Source of the DNA: Planctomycetota bacterium
GTDB taxonomy: Bacteria > Planctomycetota > Phycisphaerae > Sedimentisphaerales > Anaerobacaceae
Assembly: GCA_013349615.1 (NCBI GenBank)
Contig: DUZJ01000003.1
Coordinates: forward strand, 1 to 64,000
Direction: 5' to 3'
Length of the DNA stretch: 64,000 bases
Positions 52,707 through 59,467 of this stretch are shown here, in pieces. Under the pieces are notes generated by a model, which was given only the letters and a program-made list of their open reading frames with translations, was not told where the DNA came from and ran no database searches. The position numbers and the translations under genes were made by a program. The stretch's first letter is position 1; the number at the start of each line of letters is the position of its first letter.

Positions 52707-53537
52707 ATGGCCGATTCCAATAAAATGAAGGATTCGATCCAATCTGTTATAAAAGAAATGATGGATAGGGTCATGAATAAGGTTCTCATAACAGATCCCT
52801 TCATAAAGGAGCAACACCATGCAAAAAAACCTCTTTATGCTGCACTCGTTCCAGACGAGATATTCAAAAGTTCACACTTCGAAAGAAGATTCGTAACTCC
52901 ATTTGGCAGTGCATGGGAGAAGCTTGCTATAGTAGCGGCTAATGAGGGATTGGGATGTGGGATTAAAAGTCATTCAATTCATGGAACAGTCAAGGCTGAG
53001 AGGCTGAGACGCATTACAGAAATTCTTAATGCTCTTGAACACGGGGGGCGTGTAAAAGATAGGAGGAGGCCAGATTGGAATACAGAGCTTCCGTACGTTT
53101 TGGAAGGAGGCGGTGAGGATATTCCTGTAACTGTGATTTGTGACGTCTATGCGGAGGACAAAGAAAAAGGTAAAAAATATGCTTTTGAGCTTAAAGCTCC
53201 TCTTCCCAATAGCGATCAAACTAAGGTTAGTAAGGAGAAAATATTCAAGCTGTACAGCATGGTACCATCACAAGTAGACGAAGCCTACTATGCTTTGCCA
53301 TACAATCCCTACGGGCGTAGAGAAGATTACAACTGGAGTTTCCCAGCCAGGTGGTTTAATATGAAGGAGGATAATGTAGTTCTAATAGGTGATGAATTCT
53401 GGGAAAAGATAGGGGGATTAGGTACCTATCAATCATTCATTGAAGCAGTAAACGAAATCGGACAAGAATATAGAGACAGGATATATAGAGAATTTCTCGG
53501 TATTGAACCCCCCGAGGAAGAAGGATTGCAACTTTAA
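52707..53537 (+). CDS. Type II restriction endonuclease, TdeIII/MjaII-like
   Basis: 276 residues. The likely PD-(D/E)xK centre is Asp146 in VICDVYAED with Glu161-Leu-Lys163 in YAFELKAPLPNSD. The block SSHFERRFVTPFGSAWEKLA (56-75) resembles the TdeIII family, whose characterised members cut GGNCC. This family match is from memory and tentative; the nuclease assignment is firmer because a methyltransferase lies immediately upstream. GAGGAA precedes the ATG. The repeat array begins 70 bases after its stop. Confidence 0.75.
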   Translation: MADSNKMKDSIQSVIKEMMDRVMNKVLITDPFIKEQHHAKKPLYAALVPDEIFKSSHFERRFVTPFGSAWEKLAIVAANEGLGCGIKSHSIHGTVKAERLRRITEILNALEHGGRVKDRRRPDWNTELPYVLEGGGEDIPVTVICDVYAEDKEKGKKYAFELKAPLPNSDQTKVSKEKIFKLYSMVPSQVDEAYYALPYNPYGRREDYNWSFPARWFNMKEDNVVLIGDEFWEKIGGLGTYQSFIEAVNEIGQEYRDRIYREFLGIEPPEEEGLQL

Positions 53538-53606
53538 CACTTCCTATTTTTCATGCTAAGAAAAAACTAGGTAATAAACTAAGAATAAAAGCTAGGAACA
53601 GGAACC

Positions 53607-53627
53607 CGGCGGCTGGCCAATAAAGTA
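53607..53627 (+). repeat. Cassette-boundary repeat R1
   Basis: CGGCGGCTGGCCAATAAAGT followed by A. It shares the core GGCTGGCCAATAAA with R3 and R4 and lies between the restriction gene and the HEPN gene. Read in frame it would encode GGWPIK and a stop, like R3 and R4. Confidence 0.75.
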
Positions 53628-53663
53628 ATTTGAATACATATTAACTTTTTGGAAGCAATAAAA

Positions 53664-54425
53664 ATGGCACGAAAGAATGAAGCTGCTGATTGGTTAATTA
53701 GAGGTTATTCAATTCCAGAGATCGCCATGAAAATGGGTATTTCACCTATTTCAGTAAAGCTGTATCTATGTACGGTGGTTGGAGAGGGAAAAATTCAACG
53801 TTCCGATATATTTTTCAGTATTTCACCTAACAAGAGAAAAGCAATTGAAGAAATTGTAGGAAATTCTCAGGAATATCAAACTTGGGAAATTCAGAAAATT
53901 CTCGAAAATAATGGCTATGTAGTGTGTAAAGAAGAATTAGATATTTTTTTGATGTTGCGGGAAAAAGATGCTTTGCTTGGTGATATGTATGAGTATATCA
54001 GGAAAATTGAGCTAACATTACATGATATGCTCAAAAAAGTATTTGTTGCAGAATTTGGTGGAGACTGGTGGCGTAAGGGTGTTCCTTTGAGTATTCGTAA
54101 AGAATGTGTTGCCCGAAAAGAAGAAGATGAAGAGCCAGTAAAAGATCCTTATTGCTATACTACGTTTATTAACTTGAGTGTTATTATTGAAAGAAACTGG
54201 AAAATATTTAGCTTAGTGCTACCTCCAAAACTTACAATCAACAAAAAAACACTGCTTAAAGAATTTGGAAAAATTAACAATATCCGTAATAGGGTTATGC
54301 ATCCAGTAAAAACGCGTGAGCTCACAGAAGAAGAATTTTATTTCGTACACGATTTTCATAAGAAAATTGAACGTAGCAAGTGGCAACCTCCCCCAACCAA
54401 TGTCAACGAAAACACAGAATCCTAA
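53664..54425 (+). CDS. HTH-HEPN domain protein (Swt1-type), candidate toxin/defence RNase
   Basis: 253 residues from the ATG at 53664, with GGAAG upstream; a TTG 15 bases earlier is rejected. An N-terminal helix-turn-helix is seen at 8-45 (WLIRGYSIPEIAMKMGISPI). The C-terminal half is a Swt1-type HEPN domain: FGGDWWRKGVPLSIRKEC at 131-148, then NIRNRVMHP with the RNase motif Arg208-x4-His213. HEPN proteins commonly cleave RNA in phage defence and toxin systems. No antitoxin partner is obvious. The gene is bounded by repeats R1 and R2. Confidence 0.78.
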   Translation: MARKNEAADWLIRGYSIPEIAMKMGISPISVKLYLCTVVGEGKIQRSDIFFSISPNKRKAIEEIVGNSQEYQTWEIQKILENNGYVVCKEELDIFLMLREKDALLGDMYEYIRKIELTLHDMLKKVFVAEFGGDWWRKGVPLSIRKECVARKEEDEEPVKDPYCYTTFINLSVIIERNWKIFSLVLPPKLTINKKTLLKEFGKINNIRNRVMHPVKTRELTEEEFYFVHDFHKKIERSKWQPPPTNVNENTES

Positions 54426-54435
54426 GAACATCAGT

Positions 54436-54480
54436 ATCGACGAAGCAATCGACGCCCACGGCGCCTGGCCAGATGCGTTT
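54436..54480 (+). repeat. Cassette-boundary repeat R2 (divergent, longest)
   Basis: It reads ATCGACGAAGCAATCGACGC and continues through CACGGCGCCTGGCCAGATG. It matches R3 and R4 over GACxCxCACGGCGxCTGGCCA but has GATGCG in place of AATAAA. It is flanked by AACATCA (54428-54434) and TGATGTT (54487-54493), a perfect inverted pair. Confidence 0.7.
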
Positions 54481-54513
54481 AACACATGATGTTAAGAAAT
54501 CGAGATTGTTTAT

Positions 54514-54855
54514 ATGACCTTAAAAGAGATAAAACAACAAAAAAAAGAACTAACGAAGATATTGCAAAATGACTCTGCCGAGCAGAGGGTTATAGATCTT
54601 GTGAAGCTTGCCCAACAAGTTGGAGCGAGTACTCTAAGGATGGGACGAACCACAGCCGACGTTAACGAAGTCCCCCAAAATATTATAACTGAGAGTGAAA
54701 TCGTGCAGAATATAAATATGGCGTTGCAGACTGCCTCGATGCTTGTAATGAGCAAAGCCGCTATTTGTGCTGCTATAACTGCCGTGATAAGTGCATTAGC
54801 GGCATGGGCCGCGGTCTTCGCGAATTTTTTGCGAAGTTATTCAGCGAAACCATAA
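54514..54855 (+). CDS. Small membrane protein in the cassette array
   Basis: 113 residues. An N-terminal helical part (EIKQQKKELTKILQNDSAEQ) is followed by a middle segment and one or two hydrophobic helices at about 76-105 (SMLVMSKAAICAAITAVISA). I recognise no family. A small one-domain membrane protein next to a HEPN protein and nuclease could be a pore-forming or effector partner; this is inference from context. No strong ribosome-binding site is visible. It lies between R2 and R3. Confidence 0.55.
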   Translation: MTLKEIKQQKKELTKILQNDSAEQRVIDLVKLAQQVGASTLRMGRTTADVNEVPQNIITESEIVQNINMALQTASMLVMSKAAICAAITAVISALAAWAAVFANFLRSYSAKP

Positions 54856-54870
54856 GAATCATGCAGCAAA

Positions 54871-54913
54871 TTGATGAAACAATCGACACCCACGTCGGCT
54901 GGCCAATAAAATA
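54871..54913 (+). repeat. Cassette-boundary repeat R3
   Basis: TTGATGAAACAATCGACACC, then CACGTCGGCTGGCCAATAAA and ATA. It starts 15 bases after the stop of the small membrane protein gene and ends 17 bases before the GIY-YIG gene. Confidence 0.75.
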
Positions 54914-54930
54914 AAAAAAAGGGAAGAAGA

Positions 54931-55656
54931 ATGGCAAAAGCAAAAAAAACAAAAAGAAAATCAAGAGCAATAGTCCAAGGTCATTTGGAAAGAATTAACA
55001 GTCAAGTTTTCGATAACTACCGAGATCAAATAACCGAGTTGATTGGTAAGAACCATGGTGTTTATGCTCTTTACCGACGAAATAAGCTTTACTATATAGG
55101 TTTGGCAGCTGACTTAAAAGGACGTATAAGAACACATCTGAAAGACCGCCATAAAGGTAAATGGGACCATTTTAGCCTTTATATAATTCGCAAGGAAGAT
55201 CACATAAGAGAGGTTGAGTCACTATTAGCAAGAATAGCAAAACCACCAGGCAATAAACAAATGGGCAAATTAGGCAGGTCAAGAAACCTTTTGCCATTTT
55301 TGAAACAGATTGTAACTTCGAAAGTCAAGCATGATATTGAGTTTTTATTTGGAACTCCAAAAGAATTACAAAAAAGAAAAAAGAGAAAAGTAAGGAAGAC
55401 AAAGGGGCATCGAGCAAAACGTCCTCTTAAAGGTCTCTTTCCAACCGGAAAGATGATCTATCGCAAATACAAAGGTAAAGACTACAAGGCTTGGATCTCT
55501 GGTAATGGGAAGATCAAGTACAACGGAAAATGGTATGATAGTCCATCGGTTGTTGGCAGCGTAGTTCGTGGCGGAAAATCGACCAACGGGTGGCGGTTTT
55601 GGAAGTACAAAAGCAAATCTGGTGAATTAGTTGAGCTCGCAGTACTGAAAGAATAA
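54931..55656 (+). CDS. GIY-YIG nuclease with C-terminal RAMA-like domain
   Basis: 241 residues. The GIY-YIG domain spans about 40-105: GVYALYRRNKLYYIGLA (43-59) is the name motif, Arg65 in LKGRIRTHL and Glu95 in REVESLLARI are the expected catalytic residues. A very basic linker (about 145-165) leads to residues 170-240, KMIYRKYKGKDYKAWISGNG and WYDSPSVVGSVVRGGKSTNG, which look like a RAMA/DUF2924-type domain thought to read modified DNA. AAGGG precedes the ATG. The stop codon lies within repeat R4. A modification-directed nuclease is the inferred role. Confidence 0.8.
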   Translation: MAKAKKTKRKSRAIVQGHLERINSQVFDNYRDQITELIGKNHGVYALYRRNKLYYIGLAADLKGRIRTHLKDRHKGKWDHFSLYIIRKEDHIREVESLLARIAKPPGNKQMGKLGRSRNLLPFLKQIVTSKVKHDIEFLFGTPKELQKRKKRKVRKTKGHRAKRPLKGLFPTGKMIYRKYKGKDYKAWISGNGKIKYNGKWYDSPSVVGSVVRGGKSTNGWRFWKYKSKSGELVELAVLKE

Positions 55657-55687
55657 TCGACACACACGGCGGCTGGCCAATAAAATA
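55647..55687 (+). repeat. Cassette-boundary repeat R4
   Basis: GAAAGAATAATCGACACACA, then CGGCGGCTGGCCAATAAAAT and A. It contains the stop codon of the GIY-YIG gene and marks the right end of the array; no further gene cassette follows. Confidence 0.75.
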
Positions 55688-55708
55688 GAATTCTTTTATC
55701 TCAGCCTG

Positions 55709-55764
55709 CCCTGAGCATAGTCGAACGGGACTAAAAGAATTCTACCCTGAGCTTGTCGAATGGG
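55709..55764. repeat. CCCTGAGCxTxGTCGAAxGGG repeats
   Basis: CCCTGAGCATAGTCGAACGG at 55709 and CCCTGAGCTTGTCGAATGGG at 55745 are two copies of a dispersed element, with a third beginning at 55770. A related fragment is at about 48072. Confidence 0.55.
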
Positions 55765-55900
55765 TCTATCCTGAGCCCAAATTTTCTAAAATTTTACTTG
55801 ATAATTAACATTTCCTGTTGTATAATATCTATCAAACTAAATATTGGAACTTTGATACACGCAAAAATAAGTTCAAATTCAAGGGAAACCACGAACTATG

Positions 55901-56271
55901 GAGCCTGTCCTGAGCAAACCCGTCCTGAGTTCTATCGAAGGAGCCGAAGGAAACAATGAACTACTCAAAAGCATCGAGAATCAAACTTTAGCTCACTTTA
56001 GGCACTTTAGCTCACTTTTCACTAACTTTTCCTCTACAACTGTAGAGAGCGCACTACAAATCGCTCATTTTATGCAAAACAAACCCAATTTCCAAAAAGC
56101 CCAAATGAACGTAAGCCGAGTATTAACAAAGGATTACGAAGATGAGACACTTGGTCAACGCGGGAAAAACAAACCCAATTCAAAGCCAATTCAAAGCCAA
56201 TCAAACCCAATTAAAGCCAATAAAATGCCAAAACAAACCCAATACAAACCCAAAACAAACCCAATTTCAAA
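55901..56271 (+). repeat. Long dispersed repeat with 11-base AAACCCAATTC array, copy 2
   Basis: Starts GAGCCTGTCCTGAGCAAACC and ends in AAACCCAATTC/AAAGCCAATTC units. It matches 37246-37592 over its length, opposite orientation, with a small extra TCCTGAGTTCTATCGAAGGA segment near 55923. An open frame runs through it (55898-56347) but its composition (NKPNSKPIQSQSNPIKANK) is repeat-derived, so I do not call a gene. Confidence 0.75.
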
Positions 56272-56450
56272 GGCAAAAAATGCTGATTCCGTGTCCTGTC
56301 GGCGAGTGCCCGGCTGTTGTGGGCTTTTAGAAAAGTGTCATTTTTAAGAAAGGCGGACAATTTAGATGATAGGGATTTATGAATGATTGTTTCGAGGCAA
56401 TATTACTACTGCGGGTATATCGCTGTTCTATAGCGAGCCTGGATGTCTTT

Positions 56451-56945
56451 TTAGTTTCTGGGTGAGCGTCTATTTCCGACGGGCTTTTGTCTACGTGACC
56501 GCATCATACCAATTGTGCGTTGCGTTCTGCCTCTTTTTGGGACATCTCTGATTTCAAACCTACTTTTTTTTGCATTTCCTTTAGAAGCAGGTTTTTTTCC
56601 TGGCTTGCCTTCCAATCGCAACAAAGCGCTTTTGCATACGCTTCTGGTGTCACTGCTACGGTATTTGAGCCCCTGCTGTAAAACCTCCAGGGCCATTTTC
56701 TTCATTCTGCCGCGCATGTTTCGGAGGCCGTACGCCGCCGCGTTTTTTGTGGTTATGTGAGAATTGCTAAACAAAGCCGCTTTTAAGATTTCTAACCCAT
56801 CTTCCTGCATCCATGACAGGTTAAAAGCGGCCTGCCGTCTATTCGAGGCGTTGGATGAATATAACTGATCCCGCAGCTTCTCAAGAAGCCTTATTGACGC
56901 CTCGTCCTTTTCTCGGCCTGAAAGTTTTCTTTTTTCTATCTCCAT
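56451..56945 (-). CDS. HEAT-like repeat protein with basic tail
   Basis: 164 residues from the ATG at 56945, preceded by GGGGAGG; a start 36 bases upstream is less likely. Residues 20-110 form helical repeats (ASNRRQAAFNLSWMQEDGLE, TTKNAAAYGLRNMRGRMKKM, DTRSVCKSALLRLEGK) of HEAT/PBS type. The last 50 residues are Arg/Lys/Pro rich (KRGRTQRTIGMMRSRRQKPV). Likely a protein- or nucleic-acid-binding adaptor. No specific family is recognised. Confidence 0.68.
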   Translation of the reverse strand: MEIEKRKLSGREKDEASIRLLEKLRDQLYSSNASNRRQAAFNLSWMQEDGLEILKAALFSNSHITTKNAAAYGLRNMRGRMKKMALEVLQQGLKYRSSDTRSVCKSALLRLEGKPGKKPASKGNAKKSRFEIRDVPKRGRTQRTIGMMRSRRQKPVGNRRSPRN

Positions 56946-57634
56946 ATAGCCTCCCCTTAACTTATCGGCAAGTGCAAGCAAATTGCTGAAGCTGTTTTTG
57001 TTTCTCCTGATAAGCAGAATAAAATTGTCTTTCTATGTTATCCTGCCAAATAATTAAAAAATCCCCTATCTTATCAATCACGCGGAGGTTCTATCCTCAG
57101 TACACTCCGGGCCCCGATACTGTCACCTCCCTCATTTCCTCCTACGCAAAGCCAGATCCCTTTGTCTTACTAAACATACATAGGCACTGCGTTACACAGG
57201 ATTAGTGCCATACTCCTGTTGGGCCATTACTTAAAACCCTGCTTTCCAGTCTACCTGATATTCTAATAATAGATAGTTGAATTGTCAAACGATTTACTTA
57301 AAGTGGTCGATTTTAGGCAAGAATCCACCGTAATTGTATGTAAAATAAGCTGTTACGTTGTATTTCAAAATGTAATTTTTTCATAAAAAATTATTTTGTG
57401 GTATTTTTCGGGTCATACGCAGCAAACAAATCGGCGAATCCAAGTGGATTGTTTGGAAAAAACAATGCTTTCGTAATGTCACCGCCTCCTCGTCCCACAT
57501 CCAGCACCAAAAGAGTTCCGGACTTCGACGGTGAGCTCAGTCGAACCGCTCACGCCGTTTTGGTGCGGGACAATTGGTGCGTGGCAAGCCGAGCAGTAAG
57601 AGTGTGGATGGCCCGGGGATTAGATATAATTATG
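56946..57634. other. Gene-free region with degraded palindrome
   Basis: It holds the CCCGCACCAA-family palindrome at 57501-57570. The remaining AT-rich part (57000-57400) shows no gene. Confidence 0.5.
57501..57570. repeat. Palindromic repeat, CCCGCACCAA family, copy 4 (degraded)
   Basis: Left arm GCACCAAAA (57504-57512) and right arm TTTTGGTGC (57558-57566), extended on the right by GGGA as in the other copies. A partial extra arm (CAATTGGTGCG) follows at 57571. Confidence 0.6.
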
Positions 57635-58681
57635 TTACTTCTGATTAGCGAGCTTCCAGACCCTAACTGTCCCATCACGGCTGCTTGAGACTATTCGTCT
57701 TCCATCCAGGCTGAACAAAACTGAAAAGACCATATCCTCATGCCCATGCAGGGTCATTATTTCCAATCCCTTAGCCGTATCCCAAATCTTTACCGTCTTG
57801 TCTAATCCAGCTGAAGCTATCCGCCCACCAGAGGGGCTAAAGGCCACAGAGTAGACCCGACCTTCGTGTCCTGAGATGCTCTTGATTTCAGAGCCATTCT
57901 TAGAGTCCCACAATTGAATAGTTCCATCATGATGTCCAGAGGCAATCTGGCTGCCATCTGGACTAAAGGTCAGATACCCCGGGCACTTAATCGGCCCATG
58001 AAGCGTTGCTATTTTCTCTCCACTGACCATATCCCTTATCGAACTTCCTGTTACAAACCGTTTTCTGTCTGGGCTGCAAGCTACGGAAGATAATACACAT
58101 GACCCTTTGTCATGGAATTGCATCATTAGCTTGCCACTGGCAGCGTTCCATATCTTGATGACGCCGCCTCTGACAGTATCAACTCCCACGAGATACTTGC
58201 CATCCGAGCTGAAAGCTGCGGCGGTACAGGAGTCCTTTGAGTTCTCCAACTTTATCCGCTCAGAACCAGTTTCTGAGTCACACAGCTTTATTTTCTGGTC
58301 GTAGGAACCAGAATTGTGACCAACTGCTGCAAAGCTGCGACCATCAGGACTAAAGACTACGCGTCTGACTCCAGGGCTAAGACACTGATACAATGAAAGT
58401 TTTTCGACATTAGTTTCCAAATCCCATATTTTAACTATTCCACGAGAGCTTCCAGCGATGAGATACTTTCCGTCAGGACTAATGTCCAACGAGAAGACGG
58501 CGCCAAGATTACGACTAAGGATTCTCATTTTCACATCTGTTGGACCCTCCACGGTGTCCCATACCTGCATTTGCTTTTCGATGCAGGCCCTCTCTTTCTC
58601 AGAGGCACAACTTGACAGCAAGAGCAAAGCTAAGGAAATAATGTTAAAAAAACGAGTCGTTCGAAATCTGTATTTTCTCAT
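57635..58681 (-). CDS. WD40-repeat lipoprotein
   Basis: 348 residues from the ATG at 58681. The lipoprotein signal is FFNIISLALLLLSSC. About six to seven WD40 blades fill the rest (VFSLDISPDGKYLIAGSSRG, LTFSPDGSQIASGHHDGTIQ, VYSVAFSPSGGRIASAGLDK, VFSVLFSLDGRRIVSSSRDG). Blades end in IKIWDL, IQLWDS, VKIWDT and VRVWKL. It is a lipid-anchored beta-propeller scaffold. The partner is unknown. GAGAGA lies before the ATG. Confidence 0.88.
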   Translation of the reverse strand: MRKYRFRTTRFFNIISLALLLLSSCASEKERACIEKQMQVWDTVEGPTDVKMRILSRNLGAVFSLDISPDGKYLIAGSSRGIVKIWDLETNVEKLSLYQCLSPGVRRVVFSPDGRSFAAVGHNSGSYDQKIKLCDSETGSERIKLENSKDSCTAAAFSSDGKYLVGVDTVRGGVIKIWNAASGKLMMQFHDKGSCVLSSVACSPDRKRFVTGSSIRDMVSGEKIATLHGPIKCPGYLTFSPDGSQIASGHHDGTIQLWDSKNGSEIKSISGHEGRVYSVAFSPSGGRIASAGLDKTVKIWDTAKGLEIMTLHGHEDMVFSVLFSLDGRRIVSSSRDGTVRVWKLANQK

Positions 58682-58968
58682 ATTACATCTCTCACCACTG
58701 ATACAGCGACCAAACAAATACAATTCTATGCTTCTCGGGGCTAAAAAATCAAGCGGAAATAGAGTCGATTTTTTTTGTATTTCGTCCTTCTCACCATCAC
58801 CGCACCAAAGCCGCATATCAGACAGGAGCGGAGAGGGGGCTTCTGGGCGTAGTGTTGTTTTGCCAAAATCCGAAGGAAAAATTTGGCCTGTTTTTCGAAA
58901 AATAAATTGATTGGGAAATCCTATTTAGTCAACACCAAATCTGGCCGATAAAATTGTCAGGGTGCGAC

Positions 58969-59322
58969 ATGATAACAGAAAACCTGACCATACAAGGGCT
59001 ACACATTATCTCCTTGGCGCTAACACCAATTGAGTGGTGGGAAGCTGCTAAGCGTTATTTTACCACTGCCTCCGCAGCCGAGACGTGGTTAACAGTATTC
59101 GAGGTGGTTGTTCTAATCATATCGGTCATACTTCTGTTCCTGGTAATCGCCAAGAACAGACATTTTGAGCATCGCCTTAAACAGAAAATCGACGAAATCA
59201 AACGAGAACCGGTAGATGTCCTGGAAGACATAACAGACGCGAAACCACCAAGGAAGAAAATCCCAGGCTTTAATCCTCAAGAAATGAAAGCCTTGAGTAA
59301 GTTAGCCAATCGCCTACGGTAA
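58969..59322 (+). CDS. Hypothetical single-pass membrane protein
   Basis: 117 residues from the ATG at 58969, preceded by AGGG; a TTG 15 bases upstream is rejected. One hydrophobic helix lies at about 43-64 (VVVLIISVILLFLVIAKN). The tail is helical, charged and ends in KALSKLANRLR. No family is recognised. It lies between the divergent WD40 gene and the convergent GLUG gene. Confidence 0.6.
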   Translation: MITENLTIQGLHIISLALTPIEWWEAAKRYFTTASAAETWLTVFEVVVLIISVILLFLVIAKNRHFEHRLKQKIDEIKREPVDVLEDITDAKPPRKKIPGFNPQEMKALSKLANRLR

Positions 59323-59467
59323 CAATGGTTCTGACTACCCTCAAGACGAGAACGGCGATTCTACGGGCGTAAAACTTCTCTGAGAGATTCTGTGGGTGTG
59401 GGCTATCTTAACCGCGTTTTCTTCTCACCATCACCGCACCAAGGCCGAGCAGTGAGAGCGTGCAGGA

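Noticed and set aside
53607-55687. Integron attC sites
   Set aside because: The repeats lack the paired RYYYAAC and GTTRRRY ends and no integrase is present in the window, so they are reported only as cassette-like.
53607-55687. CRISPR array
   Set aside because: The repeats are few and the intervals of about 400-800 bases each contain a gene, so they are not spacers.
55898-56347. 150-codon open frame reading MQNKPNF-like protein
   Set aside because: It coincides with a dispersed repeat, its translation is low complexity and its array unit of 11 bases is not codon-sized.
57398-57688. 96-codon open frame before the WD40 gene end
   Set aside because: It is composed of palindromic repeat and overlaps the WD40 gene on the other strand.
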